DNA of 64,000 bases, taken from positions 1,076,001-1,140,000 of the forward strand of contig NC_018515.1 in the NCBI RefSeq assembly GCF_000231385.2. The letters are read 5' to 3'. Positions 8,779 to 17,517 of this stretch are shown one piece after another. This stretch comes from Desulfosporosinus meridiei DSM 13257. GTDB taxonomy: Bacteria > Bacillota > Desulfitobacteriia > Desulfitobacteriales > Desulfitobacteriaceae. How positions within the stretch are numbered: position 1 is the first letter of the stretch; the number at the start of each line of letters is the position of its first letter. The position numbers and the translations under genes were made by a program. Under the pieces are notes generated by a model, which worked only from the letters and a program-made list of their open reading frames with translations, did no database searches and was not told where the DNA came from.

Positions 8779-9947
8779 TGGTCTTTGCAGATCTGCACAT
8801 TCATATCGGTCAAAGCCTTGATGGGAAATGTGTGAAAGTTACTGGGGCAAAGTCATTAACACTGCCCAATATTATTCATATAGCCAGAGAAGTAAAGGGG
8901 CTCTCCTTAGTTGGGATTGTAGATTCTCATTCCCCAAGCGTCCAAGGGGATTACAAGGCTTTACTTGCCTCAGGGGATATGAAACCCCTTTCAAGTGGAG
9001 GATATTCCTGTAAAGGTTTAGTACTGGTTCCAGGACATGAAATTGAATTACAGGTGGGAGAAGGGAACGCTCATTTATTGGCCTACTTCCCATATATCGA
9101 GCAAGTAGAACAATATGTTCGCTCTATAAAGAATTGCATCAAGAACTGGCAGTTGAGTACCCAGAAAGGCTACCTTCCAATCGATTTATGGTTAGAAGCT
9201 GTTAGCCAGGCAGAGGGAATCTGGTTTCCAGCCCATGTTTTCACACCCCATAAAGGTATTTACGGAAATTGTTGTCGGCGCTTAAGAGATGTCCTGCCAA
9301 CCTTGCCTAATGCTATAGAAATTGGCCTTAGTGCTGATCGAAGTATGGCTGAGAGCGTCAGCGAACTTGATTCAATGGTAATGTTCAGTAACTCAGATGC
9401 TCACTCTCTGCCTAATATTGCCCGAGAGTATAACTCATTTACCCGGACTGACCTCTCTTTTGGAGGATTGTTGGATTTGGTCAGTAGAAAAACCAAAGGA
9501 GTAATTCAAAATTACGGCTTGCCCCCGAAAATTGGGAAATATCATCGAACCTATTGTTTGACATGTGAGAAAGTGGTTCCTAACCCTGCCCCACAGCTGA
9601 CATGTCCGAGATGCGGAAGCCGACAGGTGGTTATGGGAGTCTTAGATCGCTTATTAAGTATAGCTGACCGTCCAATCGGTAAACATGATGTTTCAACCTA
9701 TGTTCATCAAGTTCCCTTGAGGCAGCTCCCTGGAATTGGAACTAAAATGTATGAGCGTTTATTAAAGGCCTTTGGTACGGAAATGGCTATAATGCATCAA
9801 GTTGAATTTGAAGAATTGCAGTCCATTGCGGGTGAAAAAGTCGCGGCTTGGATTATTAAAGCACGCCATGGAGAATTAGTAGTAGATGCCGGTGGTGGAG
9901 GACTATTTGGCAGAGTTGTGGACATACTTTCCTATCCTATGGAATAA
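8778..9947 (+). CDS. Endonuclease Q (EndoQ)-like PHP-domain protein, YqxK family
   Basis: The 389-residue protein has an N-terminal PHP metal-hydrolase domain (FADLHIHIG near residue 3, further His/Asp near VDSHSP and MFSNSDAHS) and a four-Cys zinc knuckle, CLTCEK...CPRCGS, near residues 257-282. A C-terminal helix-hairpin-helix region contains QLPGIGTKMYERLL. This layout is that of EndoQ, which nicks DNA 5' of deaminated bases or abasic sites. The assignment rests on architecture and synteny, not on tests. ATG 8778 overlaps the nudF stop by one base. A role in spore DNA repair is suggested only by its neighbours. Confidence 0.85.
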   Translation: MVFADLHIHIGQSLDGKCVKVTGAKSLTLPNIIHIAREVKGLSLVGIVDSHSPSVQGDYKALLASGDMKPLSSGGYSCKGLVLVPGHEIELQVGEGNAHLLAYFPYIEQVEQYVRSIKNCIKNWQLSTQKGYLPIDLWLEAVSQAEGIWFPAHVFTPHKGIYGNCCRRLRDVLPTLPNAIEIGLSADRSMAESVSELDSMVMFSNSDAHSLPNIAREYNSFTRTDLSFGGLLDLVSRKTKGVIQNYGLPPKIGKYHRTYCLTCEKVVPNPAPQLTCPRCGSRQVVMGVLDRLLSIADRPIGKHDVSTYVHQVPLRQLPGIGTKMYERLLKAFGTEMAIMHQVEFEELQSIAGEKVAAWIIKARHGELVVDAGGGGLFGRVVDILSYPME

Positions 9948-9980
9948 AATCTTTTAGGGGCTAGGGGAGGGATATAAAGT

Positions 9981-10580
9981 ATGTGGAAACAGCTTGGCGA
10001 ACACATTCGGCAATATTGGGTTATTTATCTTACGCTTTCCAGTGTTTATCTTGCGGGTATAGTTTTTGGGGGAGTAGGGGTTAATGCTTTAGGGGTTTCC
10101 GAAACCTCTCAATTAGGAAATTTTTTAGAGACACTTTTGAAAAGTCAACCAACAACATTTGAGCCTGCCTTTCTAGGACAGTTGGCCAGGGATATGTTCA
10201 TTATGATGGCTGGAATTTGGATCTTAGGGCTTACGATTATTGGTGCGCCATTAATCTATTTGATTGTTTTTACTCGAGGATTCATTTTAGGCTTTACAAT
10301 TAGTTTTATTATTGGTGCCAAAGGTACGCTAGGAATCGCTCTGGTATTAACGACTATGTTTGTACCAACAATATTTGCTATTCCTTTATTGCTGCTTGGG
10401 GCGGGGCTGGCTACAATCTTTTCATTTCTATTACTCCGTGGTAAAGCTAGAGGAGAGTCTTTGAGAAGGGAGTTTTTATATTATACTGCAGCAGCTGCCT
10501 TTGTTTCTGTGGGTGCTGTTGCTGTGGGAGTTGCACAAGGGTATTTTTCAATCCTTGGTTTGCGCTTTTTCCATCTTTAA
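9981..10580 (+). CDS. spoIIM: Stage II sporulation protein M
   Basis: SpoIIM is the membrane scaffold of the SpoIID-SpoIIM-SpoIIP septal peptidoglycan-degrading machine needed for engulfment. The 199-residue protein has about five hydrophobic segments (roughly residues 13-35, 70-95, 100-115, 120-148 and 170-195), and the length is typical. ATG 9981 follows an AGGGGAGGG ribosome-binding site 33 nt behind endoQ. In Bacillus the next genes are fur, yqzK and xerD. Here fur is absent and ald, preceded by a structured repeat, takes that place. Confidence 0.92.
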   Translation: MWKQLGEHIRQYWVIYLTLSSVYLAGIVFGGVGVNALGVSETSQLGNFLETLLKSQPTTFEPAFLGQLARDMFIMMAGIWILGLTIIGAPLIYLIVFTRGFILGFTISFIIGAKGTLGIALVLTTMFVPTIFAIPLLLLGAGLATIFSFLLLRGKARGESLRREFLYYTAAAAFVSVGAVAVGVAQGYFSILGLRFFHL

Positions 10581-10660
10581 GTGATTATTATTAGATACCA
10601 AGGTAACATATGGGCAATTCTAGGAAGCTACAGATTTCAAGGGCTTGCTATCGGGACAAG

Positions 10661-10680
10661 AGTTGCATTATAATACAACT
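10661..10680. repeat. 20-bp near-palindrome abutting the structured repeat
   Basis: AGTTG and CAACT arms enclose an ATTATAAT-like core with two mismatches overall. It ends exactly where repeat copy 1 begins and is absent next to copy 2. It could be an operator or a small hairpin; no factor can be assigned. Confidence 0.4.
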
Positions 10681-10956
10681 ATCAAGTGATTCTTAGCTAC
10701 AGATGGAGTTTGCCTAAGCGGAATACTTACTCCACCTAAAGTTTAGAAGAACTTATCCAGGGGACGCAGCAGACGTTATCTCATCCTCACCGCTAAAGTT
10801 GTTCTGTGTAGTTTGCGGTTCGGCGAAAGCAACCTGCGCCGTTATGTTTTTCTTTGAAGCAGGCGGCTTGGGCGAAACCCTCACCCGGGTTTCGTCACCG
10901 GATGCTTTCGTGCTTATAGAAGATGGGAGTCTTACGACTGGTAGTCATCGGATAAA
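10681..10956 (+). repeat. Dispersed structured repeat, copy 1, 30 nt upstream of ald
   Basis: This 276-bp element matches 38027-38301 (opposite strand) with about 20 differences, roughly 93% identity. It starts with a long imperfect inverted repeat (CTTAGC...GGAGT against ACTCC...TTTAG). A middle block containing GCGGTTCGGCGAAAGC is fully conserved between the copies. A further hairpin with CGAAACCC and GGGTTTCG arms follows. A TTG-initiated 61-codon frame crosses it, but 7 of 8 codon differences from copy 2 change the amino acid, so it is unlikely to be coding. Both copies lie 5' of a gene in the same orientation. It may be a cis-acting or trans-acting RNA or a small mobile element. No known RNA family was recognised. 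It occupies most of the roughly 400-nt gap before ald. Confidence 0.85.
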
Positions 10957-10986
10957 AGTGCTAATGAGTGAGATGGAGGTTTAATC

Positions 10987-12102
10987 ATGCTGATTGGAGT
11001 ACCGAAAGAGGTTAAAAACAATGAGAGTCGTGTAGCTATTACTCCGGCAGGAGTCCACGCGTTTACTTTAACTGGGCACAAAGTGTTCGTGGAAAAGGAA
11101 GCTGGAGAAGGAAGTGGCATTACCGATCAACAGTATATGGATGCTGGTGCTCAGATCGTTGATTCAGCCGAAGAAGTTTGGACAGCTGATATGATTATTA
11201 AGGTTAAGGAACCGGTTCAGGAAGAATACGGGTATTTTAAAAAGGGACAAATCCTATTTACTTATTTGCATCTAGCTAAAGAACCCGAATTAACCAAGAT
11301 GCTCATGGAGAAACAAGTCGTCGCCATAGCCTACGAAACCATTCAATTAGATAATGGGTCACTGCCTTTGCTTATTCCGATGAGTGAAGTAGCAGGTCGT
11401 ATGTCAATACAAATTGGAGCTGAATTATTAGAAAAACCCAAAGGTGGCAAGGGAGTTCTACTAGGTGGAGTTCCTGGGGTAACCCCTGCTAATGTAACCA
11501 TCATTGGAGGGGGAATTGTTGGAACGAATGCAGCCAGGATGGCTATAGGCCTAGGTGCAGGAGTTACAATTGTGGAAAAGAGTACACAAAGACTAAGAGA
11601 CATTGATGAAATGTTTAACGGCAGAGTTAGAACATTAGCGTCTAACCCGTTCAATATTGCCAACAGTGTTGCTAAAGCCGATTTGCTCGTTGGCGCTGTA
11701 CTTATACCAGGTGCCCGGGCGCCGCATTTAGTTACTGAAGATATGGTTCAAGCAATGTCACCAGGCAGTGTTATCGTTGATGTTGCAATTGACCAAGGGG
11801 GAAGTATTGCGACTATTGATCGTGTTACAACTCATGATGATCCCACTTTTATTAAATATGGTGTTGTTCATTATGCCGTTCCCAATATTGCCGGAGCAGT
11901 TGCTCGAACATCAACTTTTGCTCTGACTAATGTAACCCTTGGGTATGCTCTTGAGATTGTTAATAAGGGTTATTTCAAAGCGATTCAAGAAAATAGATCC
12001 TTACGTAAAGGGGTCAATGTCATTAATGGTAAGTTGACCTATAAAGCTGTCGCTCAATCACTCAACATAATGTATACCCCCTTAGAAGAAGCCCTCCTCT
12101 AA
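10987..12102 (+). CDS. ald: Alanine dehydrogenase
   Basis: The enzyme converts L-alanine to pyruvate and ammonium with NAD, or the reverse. The 371-residue protein starts [20 protein letters not shown], typical of the family. Its Rossmann motif is [19 protein letters not shown] (about residues 168-186), and the conserved DVAIDQGG block lies near 268. The start has a GGAGG ribosome-binding site, and a terminator follows, so it appears monocistronic. It interrupts the otherwise conserved spoIIM-yqzK-xerD order and follows the structured repeat. That points to acquisition or rearrangement, and possibly to control by the leader. Confidence 0.95.
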   Translation: MLIGVPKEVKNNESRVAITPAGVHAFTLTGHKVFVEKEAGEGSGITDQQYMDAGAQIVDSAEEVWTADMIIKVKEPVQEEYGYFKKGQILFTYLHLAKEPELTKMLMEKQVVAIAYETIQLDNGSLPLLIPMSEVAGRMSIQIGAELLEKPKGGKGVLLGGVPGVTPANVTIIGGGIVGTNAARMAIGLGAGVTIVEKSTQRLRDIDEMFNGRVRTLASNPFNIANSVAKADLLVGAVLIPGARAPHLVTEDMVQAMSPGSVIVDVAIDQGGSIATIDRVTTHDDPTFIKYGVVHYAVPNIAGAVARTSTFALTNVTLGYALEIVNKGYFKAIQENRSLRKGVNVINGKLTYKAVAQSLNIMYTPLEEALL

Positions 12103-12148
12103 TTGATATTAGATCAATAGAATAATAGCTAAAGAGTAGAGTATTGTT

Positions 12149-12190
12149 TATCGAGTGGAATCCGTAAAGGAGTTTCACTCGATTTTTATT
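12149..12190 (+). terminator. Intrinsic terminator after ald
   Basis: ATCGAGTG and CACTCGAT arms around an AAAGG-containing loop are followed by TTTTTATTT. Confidence 0.8.
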
Positions 12191-12275
12191 TGGACCGATT
12201 TAATTTGCGGTTCGTCTTTTTTTAGGATAAGGACAATCCGGAAGCGCATAGGTTTTAGAGATAGGGGGGAGCGTG

Positions 12276-12476
12276 ATGCTACCAACAAGACACTGGTTGG
12301 ATTTTTTTCTATATATCGGAAGAGTTTTTTTGCTTTTAATTTTACTTGCCGTGTTGCTGCCCAAGCTAGTCGCAGTGTGCAATAGCTTAATGTCTACTCT
12401 GTTACATAATGATCAGAATCCACATGGAAATCCTATAAGGGTGGAAACAATTCTTTCCAGAGAGTTACACGTTTGA
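12276..12476 (+). CDS. Small membrane protein, probable YqzK/DUF4227 family
   Basis: The 66-residue protein has one hydrophobic segment (about residues 7-34, rich in Leu and Phe) and a short hydrophilic tail. ATG 12276 is preferred over GTG 12273 because the GGGGGGA ribosome-binding site ends 5 nt before it. The family is inferred mainly from size, topology and position: in Bacillus a DUF4227 protein, YqzK, lies directly upstream of xerD. No function is known. Confidence 0.6.
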   Translation: MLPTRHWLDFFLYIGRVFLLLILLAVLLPKLVAVCNSLMSTLLHNDQNPHGNPIRVETILSRELHV

Positions 12477-12543
12477 TAGAATCCCTAAGAACAAGGAAAA
12501 TCCCCTGCCTGTGTAGAACAATGTAAGAAAGGGGGGATAAGAA

Positions 12544-13452
12544 GTGACCTCCGAAGAAAAGCTATTAAAAAAGTTCTTAACATATCTTCAGGTTGAGCGA
12601 GGGCTTTCGGAGAACACAAGGCAGGCGTACGAACGTGATTTGCGTCAGCTAAGGATTTATCTAAAGGAACGGGGAACAGACCTTCTGGCATGTGAGGGAA
12701 ATGACTTATTCTTGTTCCTATTACTATGTAAAGAAAATGGAAAATCACCTCGAACTATTGCACGTTGTAATGCAACTATACGAGGATTTTTTGCTTTTTT
12801 ACTAGACGAAGGGCAACGTCAGGATAATCCAACGACCTATTTAGTAACTCCAAAGTTAAATCAACAACTACCAAAGGTGTTGTCAGAAGTGACGCTGGAC
12901 AAACTACTAAAATCAGAGGAGGAATCGGATCTTTCACTCCGGAATCTGGCCCTCTTAGAGGTTCTCTATAGCTGTGGACTTCGAGTTTCAGAATTGATTG
13001 GATTGCATTTGTCAGATGTTTCATTGGATGTTGGCTATGTACGTTGTATTGGTAAAGGAAATAAGGAGCGTATTGTTCCTTTAGGCGAACAGGCTATTCA
13101 AGTATTAGAGAGTTACTTAAGTGGATCACGAAAACGTTTGTGTGGAAAAAAGACTACCGATATTCTTTTTTTAAATGCTCATGGTCGAGCTCTAACACGA
13201 CAAGGAGTGGTTTATATTCTAAAAAAATGGGGAAAAGAGCATAATCTTGAGCAATCAATTTCCCCTCATATGTTTCGGCATAGTTTCGCAACTCATCTTT
13301 TGGATCATGGAGCTGATCTGCGTTCAGTTCAAGAAATGCTAGGTCATGCGGACATTGCTACCACACAAATTTATACCCATTTGACAAGGCGTCGCTTGTT
13401 AGATGTTTTTCAAAAAGCTCATCCACGAGCGAATTATAAGCTTAAGGAGTGA
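12544..13452 (+). CDS. xerD: Tyrosine recombinase XerD
   Basis: XerD works with XerC at dif to resolve chromosome dimers. The 302-residue protein has a SAM-like N-terminal core-binding domain (about residues 1-95). The catalytic domain shows Arg in SCGLRVSEL, the [10 protein letters not shown] box (His-x-x-Arg), His in LGHADI and the nucleophile Tyr in TQIYTH. GTG 12544 follows an AAAGGGGGGATAAGA ribosome-binding site. The stop lies 8 nt before deoB, and the xerD-deoB-punA order is shared with Bacillus (ripX-drm-pupG). Confidence 0.94.
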   Translation: MTSEEKLLKKFLTYLQVERGLSENTRQAYERDLRQLRIYLKERGTDLLACEGNDLFLFLLLCKENGKSPRTIARCNATIRGFFAFLLDEGQRQDNPTTYLVTPKLNQQLPKVLSEVTLDKLLKSEEESDLSLRNLALLEVLYSCGLRVSELIGLHLSDVSLDVGYVRCIGKGNKERIVPLGEQAIQVLESYLSGSRKRLCGKKTTDILFLNAHGRALTRQGVVYILKKWGKEHNLEQSISPHMFRHSFATHLLDHGADLRSVQEMLGHADIATTQIYTHLTRRRLLDVFQKAHPRANYKLKE

Positions 13453-13460
13453 AGGAAGGT

Positions 13461-14642
13461 ATGCCTCGGAGAGTAATAATAATTGTTTTAGACAGTGTGG
13501 GAATTGGTGAAATGCCTGATGCAGTGAAGTATGGTGATGTGGGAAGCTACACCCTGGGCAATATTGCTCATCAGCGCGGGGGACTTAAGCTGCCCCATCT
13601 CCAAAAACTTGGTATCGGGAATATTAATTCTATCACAGGAGTTCCGGCTACCCCTAACCCCTTGGGGAACTATGGGAAAATGGCGGAACGATCTTTAGGG
13701 AAGGATACAACAACCGGGCATTGGGAGATGGCAGGGGTGATTTTAGAGAGAGCCCTTCCGACCTTCCCTAAAGGTTTCCCTAAAGAGTTTATTGACAGTT
13801 ATGAGCAAGCTATCGGGAGAAATGTGATGGGTAATGAAGTTGCCTCCGGGACGGAAATTATTCAGCGCCTTGGGGAAGAGCATGTTCGGACAGGAAAACC
13901 CATTGTCTATACCTCAGCAGACTCAGTTTTTCAAGTGGCTGCCCACGAGGAAATCATTCCTTTACCGGAGTTAATGCGGATTTGTCAGATTGCCAGGGAT
14001 ATGCTAACTGAGGAATTGCAAGTAGGACGTGTGATAGCGAGACCGTTTCTGGGTAAACCCGGAAACTTTTATCGAACTACCAATCGGCATGATTTTGCCC
14101 TAGAACCTCCCCATAAGATATTGTTGGAATATATCAAGGAACGTGGGTTGGAAGTCTCTACGGTAGGAAAGATCAAGGATATTTATGCTGGTCGGGGCGT
14201 TACCAGTTCAGTACTTACTAAAGGGAATATGGATGGTGTCAATAAAATCTTAGAGTTTATGTCTAAGACAGAGAAAGGTCTAATTATGGCTAATCTCGTT
14301 GACTTTGACATGTTATATGGACACCGCAATGATGTGGAGGGGTATGGTAAAGCCTTAGAGGAATTTGATGAGCGTTTGCCCGAAATAATTCAAGAATTGC
14401 GTTCAGAGGATATGCTGGTTATTACAGCTGATCATGGGTGTGATCCAACCCACCCTGGATCAGATCACACAAGGGAATATGTACCGCTCTTAGTTTTGGG
14501 TCCTAATTTGTCTAGAGGAGTTAATCTCGGTGTGAGGTCGACTTTCGCAGATCTAGGAGCCACCGTTGCAGAATACCTGAATACTGAACCGTTGCTCAAT
14601 GGAAAAAGTTTTTATGAAGAGATAGGGAATACAGGAGGATGA
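13461..14642 (+). CDS. deoB: Phosphopentomutase
   Basis: DeoB interconverts ribose 1-phosphate and ribose 5-phosphate (and the deoxy forms), linking nucleoside breakdown to central metabolism. ATG 13461 ([11 protein letters not shown]) is preferred: AAGGAGTG at 13444-13451 is well spaced, while the GTG at 13449 overlaps the xerD stop. The 393-residue protein shows alkaline-phosphatase-superfamily metal motifs [29 protein letters not shown] and SDHTREYVP. It forms an evident operon with punA 5 nt downstream and with pdp. Confidence 0.95.
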   Translation: MPRRVIIIVLDSVGIGEMPDAVKYGDVGSYTLGNIAHQRGGLKLPHLQKLGIGNINSITGVPATPNPLGNYGKMAERSLGKDTTTGHWEMAGVILERALPTFPKGFPKEFIDSYEQAIGRNVMGNEVASGTEIIQRLGEEHVRTGKPIVYTSADSVFQVAAHEEIIPLPELMRICQIARDMLTEELQVGRVIARPFLGKPGNFYRTTNRHDFALEPPHKILLEYIKERGLEVSTVGKIKDIYAGRGVTSSVLTKGNMDGVNKILEFMSKTEKGLIMANLVDFDMLYGHRNDVEGYGKALEEFDERLPEIIQELRSEDMLVITADHGCDPTHPGSDHTREYVPLLVLGPNLSRGVNLGVRSTFADLGATVAEYLNTEPLLNGKSFYEEIGNTGG

Positions 14643-14646
14643 TTCA

Positions 14647-15477
14647 ATGATTTCCGAGAATGAATACAATTCGAAATTAGACGAAGTGCGTAAATATATT
14701 GCAGATAGAGTTTCCTCAAAACCTGGGCTTGGAATTATCTTAGGCTCGGGATTAGGAGCTTTTGCGGATCTTGTCAAAGATAAAGTAACAATCAGATATA
14801 AAGATATTCCCCATTTTCCTGTATCGACAGTAGAGGGACATGCCGGGCAATTAGTTTTTGGCAAGGTTGAAGAACGGGAAGTAGTGATAATGCAAGGGCG
14901 CTTTCATTATTACGAAGGTTACACTATGCAAGAAGTAACCTTTCCAGTTCGAGCAATGCAAGTTTTAGGAGTGACCGGACTGATTGTTACTAATGCTGCA
15001 GGTGGTATAAATCAGGAATTTCGGCCAGGGGATCTAGTCATCATTAAAGATCATCTCAACATGTTAGGGGATAATCCCTTACGTGGTTCGAATCTATCAA
15101 ATTTAGGGCCGCGTTTCCCAGACCTTAGTGATGCCTACAATTCCGAGTGGCGTAAAAGAGCCTTATCGATTATGCAGGAATATGGTATTCAGCCTCACGA
15201 AGGGGTATATGCGGCAATGAGCGGGCCCAGCTATGAAACCCCTGCCGAGATTCGTCATTTGAGAGTAAGTGGTGCTGATATGGTCGGCATGAGTACAGTT
15301 CCCGAAGTCATTGTTGCCAATCATGGCGGAATGAAAGTTTTAGGGATTTCCTGTGTAACGAATATGGCGGCAGGCATTTTGCCGCAAAAGTTGAGTCATG
15401 CCGAAGTTATGGAAACTGCTGAACGGGTTGAGAAAAAATTCGTTGATTTTGTACAAGGTCTCCTGAGAGTACTGTAA
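14647..15477 (+). CDS. punA: Purine-nucleoside phosphorylase
   Basis: The enzyme phosphorolyses purine nucleosides to base plus (deoxy)ribose 1-phosphate. The 276-residue protein has the trimeric PNP features: GSGLGAF near residue 36, HFPVSTVEGHAG near 57, a GGIN stretch after NAA, and MSGPSYETPAEI near 190. Start ATG 14647 lies behind ACAGGAGG, 5 nt after deoB. Together with deoB and pdp it makes a nucleoside-salvage operon inside the sporulation cluster, as in Bacillus. Confidence 0.95.
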   Translation: MISENEYNSKLDEVRKYIADRVSSKPGLGIILGSGLGAFADLVKDKVTIRYKDIPHFPVSTVEGHAGQLVFGKVEEREVVIMQGRFHYYEGYTMQEVTFPVRAMQVLGVTGLIVTNAAGGINQEFRPGDLVIIKDHLNMLGDNPLRGSNLSNLGPRFPDLSDAYNSEWRKRALSIMQEYGIQPHEGVYAAMSGPSYETPAEIRHLRVSGADMVGMSTVPEVIVANHGGMKVLGISCVTNMAAGILPQKLSHAEVMETAERVEKKFVDFVQGLLRVL

Positions 15478-15519
15478 AAAGTAAATTAAACAGTTTATGG
15501 TTAGAAAGAGTGATTTCAT

Positions 15520-16821
15520 ATGCGAATGGTGGATCTTATTGAAAAGAAAAGAGATGGGGAACCCCTTACTAAGCAGGAAATTCGCTTTATCATTAATGGG
15601 TATGTGAAAGGAGATATTCCTGATTATCAAATGTCTGCTTGGGCAATGGCAGTGTTTTTTAGAGGTATGTCCCTGGAAGAAACTGCGGAACTGACTCTTT
15701 CAATGGCTAATAGCGGAGACAAGCTGGATCTTTCTACTTTAGGGGGAAGATTTGTTGATAAGCATAGTACCGGCGGGGTTGGCGATAAAACGACCTTGCT
15801 CCTTGGTCCAATGGTTGCAGCCTGTGGTGTCCCTGTGGCTAAAATGTCCGGAAGAGGACTTGGACATACTGGTGGAACCATCGATAAGTTGAGTTCAATA
15901 CCCGGATTTCGTGTTGAGCTTGAGCAAGATCAATTTTTATCCCAAGTTAAGAAAATCGGTCTAGCCGTAATCTCTCAAACAGGGAATCTTGTTCCCGCTG
16001 ACAAGAAGCTTTATGCTTTGCGTGATGTAACTGGAACTGTTAGCTCTATTCCCCTTATTGCCTCTTCGGTGATGAGTAAGAAAATTGCCGCCGGTGCTCA
16101 AGGAATTGTCTTAGACGTTAAGTATGGCTCTGGGGCCTTTATGAAGACGGTTGAGGATGCTCGAAAATTGGCCAGAACCATGGTGGATATCGGAAAGGCT
16201 CTAGGACGTCAGACAATTGCTGTCTTGAGTAATATGAGCCAGCCTCTTGGCCGTGCAGTAGGTAACAGCCTGGAAGTCCTTGAAGTAGCAGATGCTCTGC
16301 AGGGGAAGGGACCAAAGGATTTAATGGATGTGTGTTTCGAATTAGGAGCTTGGATGTTGGTTGCCGGCGACTCTGTAGCTAATGTGGGGGAAGGCAAGAA
16401 ATGTTTGCGTCATAGTATTGAAACTGGGGCAGCGTGGAAAAAATTCTTAGCTTTTGTGTCAGAACAGGGAGGAGACGCCGAAGCGGTAGCCTCTCGACGC
16501 CTTAATATTGCTCCGTGGAACCTGCCAATCCTAGCCTCTGAATCAGGATATGTGCAGCCCTTCGACGCCCATAAAATAGGGATCTTAGCTATGACTCTCG
16601 GCGCAGGTAGAGTCACTAAAGAAAGCCCTATTGATTTGGGAACAGGAGTCATGCTTGTCAAAAAGGCTGGGGAATGGGTTGAAGCTGGAGAACCAATTTT
16701 AGAGCTTTATGGAAGTGATAAAGAGAAGTTGGCAGAAGGAATTCTTTTGGCTAAAGAATTAGTTTCAGTAAGTAGTGATGGATCTGAACTTCCTTCTTTA
16801 ATTGATGAAGTAATACAATAG
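15520..16821 (+). CDS. pdp: Pyrimidine-nucleoside phosphorylase
   Basis: This 433-residue member of the thymidine/pyrimidine phosphorylase family cleaves uridine or thymidine with phosphate. The phosphate-binding segment KHSTGGVGDKTT is near residue 80 and SGRGLGHTGGT near 107. A C-terminal PYNP domain starts near 345. It lies 42 nt behind punA with a modest ribosome-binding site, GAAAGAG, and ATG 15526 is an alternative start. It completes deoB-punA-pdp. In Bacillus pdp is elsewhere, so its placement here is a local variation. Confidence 0.93.
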   Translation: MRMVDLIEKKRDGEPLTKQEIRFIINGYVKGDIPDYQMSAWAMAVFFRGMSLEETAELTLSMANSGDKLDLSTLGGRFVDKHSTGGVGDKTTLLLGPMVAACGVPVAKMSGRGLGHTGGTIDKLSSIPGFRVELEQDQFLSQVKKIGLAVISQTGNLVPADKKLYALRDVTGTVSSIPLIASSVMSKKIAAGAQGIVLDVKYGSGAFMKTVEDARKLARTMVDIGKALGRQTIAVLSNMSQPLGRAVGNSLEVLEVADALQGKGPKDLMDVCFELGAWMLVAGDSVANVGEGKKCLRHSIETGAAWKKFLAFVSEQGGDAEAVASRRLNIAPWNLPILASESGYVQPFDAHKIGILAMTLGAGRVTKESPIDLGTGVMLVKKAGEWVEAGEPILELYGSDKEKLAEGILLAKELVSVSSDGSELPSLIDEVIQ

Positions 16822-16890
16822 CTATATACTCATAATATTCTCCTCTCAACGTATGCATAGTATAGGTGCAACTGGGAGGAGGATTTTTTC

Positions 16891-17385
16891 ATGGCGCGGG
16901 AAAAGAAGATTTACCCTTTAGCCGATGGGTTATCGACTCAGGATACATTTGCAGTTTTGGGAGATATTGAGAAATTCAAAAAACATAAACATGCCTGGAA
17001 GGTTTGGCAGGCCTTAAAGGAATTTAGATGTACGGCTTATCCTGTTGCGGAAGGTTTGGGGCGTTTAGATGGGAGCAAGGTCTACTCCACCTTAACTGAG
17101 CTGACGGATAAAGTAACAGTTATTGTCCCATGCTTACTCCCTGAAAAGCTTACATCCTTGGTTCCGGATGCAGTAGCTGCAGGGTGCAGTAAAATTTGGT
17201 TTCAGGAACAAACCTGGTCTAAAGATCTCCAAGAAGAATGCGACAGGGCCGGGCTTGAGGTTATTCGAGGGTGCGTACTTCGTCATAGAATCTACCCGTC
17301 AAAAATAAGTTTGCGCTACTTAAGTCCCTGTTACTGGCATGGGCTGAGAGATGCCAAAGTACCCCTAAAACGGTATGGCAGGTAA
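16891..17385 (+). CDS. CoA-binding (YccU-like) Rossmann domain protein, function unknown
   Basis: The 164-residue protein resembles small CoA-binding-domain proteins. It has a nucleotide-binding start, FAVLGDIEKFKKHKHAWKVW, then ...YPV...KVYSTLTEL, then VTVIVPCLLPEKLTSLVPDA and CSKIWFQEQ, in the order seen in YccU-type proteins. The usual Gly-rich loop is altered, so ligand binding is uncertain. A strong GGGAGGAGG site precedes ATG 16891, and a terminator follows directly. No function can be deduced from the neighbours. Confidence 0.6.
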   Translation: MAREKKIYPLADGLSTQDTFAVLGDIEKFKKHKHAWKVWQALKEFRCTAYPVAEGLGRLDGSKVYSTLTELTDKVTVIVPCLLPEKLTSLVPDAVAAGCSKIWFQEQTWSKDLQEECDRAGLEVIRGCVLRHRIYPSKISLRYLSPCYWHGLRDAKVPLKRYGR

Positions 17386-17390
17386 TCAAG

Positions 17391-17435
17391 AAAAAAGCAT
17401 TTGTTAGCTAATGTAGTTAACAAATGCTTTTTTTC
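17391..17435 (+). terminator. Strong intrinsic terminator upstream of dacF
   Basis: AAAAAGCATTTGTTA pairs with TTAACAAATGCTTTTT around a short loop and is followed by further T residues. Confidence 0.88.
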
Positions 17436-17453
17436 TATATTATCGGCGGGATT

Positions 17454-17482
17454 CAATATAATTTAAGTTTTCGGGAATAATA
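17454..17482 (+). promoter_or_regulatory. Candidate sigma-F-type promoter for dacF
   Basis: GGGAATAATA at 17473-17482 fits the sigma-F -10 pattern GGNRANANTW at every fixed position. CAATA at 17454-17458 is a partial match to the -35 pattern GYWTA, 14 nt upstream. Bacillus dacF is a sigma-F gene. Assignment here is by pattern only. Confidence 0.45.
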
Positions 17483-17517
17483 AATTCACACTAAATTTCA
17501 TGAGGGGGGACAAAAGG

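Noticed and set aside
10799-10984. Reading frame of 61 codons inside repeat copy 1 (and its 71-codon counterpart in copy 2)
   Set aside because: It starts with TTG and has no good ribosome-binding site. Nearly all differences between copies are non-synonymous, and the tails differ. RNA structure explains conservation better.
12155-12385. Plus-strand 76-codon frame before yqzK
   Set aside because: It runs through the ald terminator and overlaps the better-supported yqzK start.
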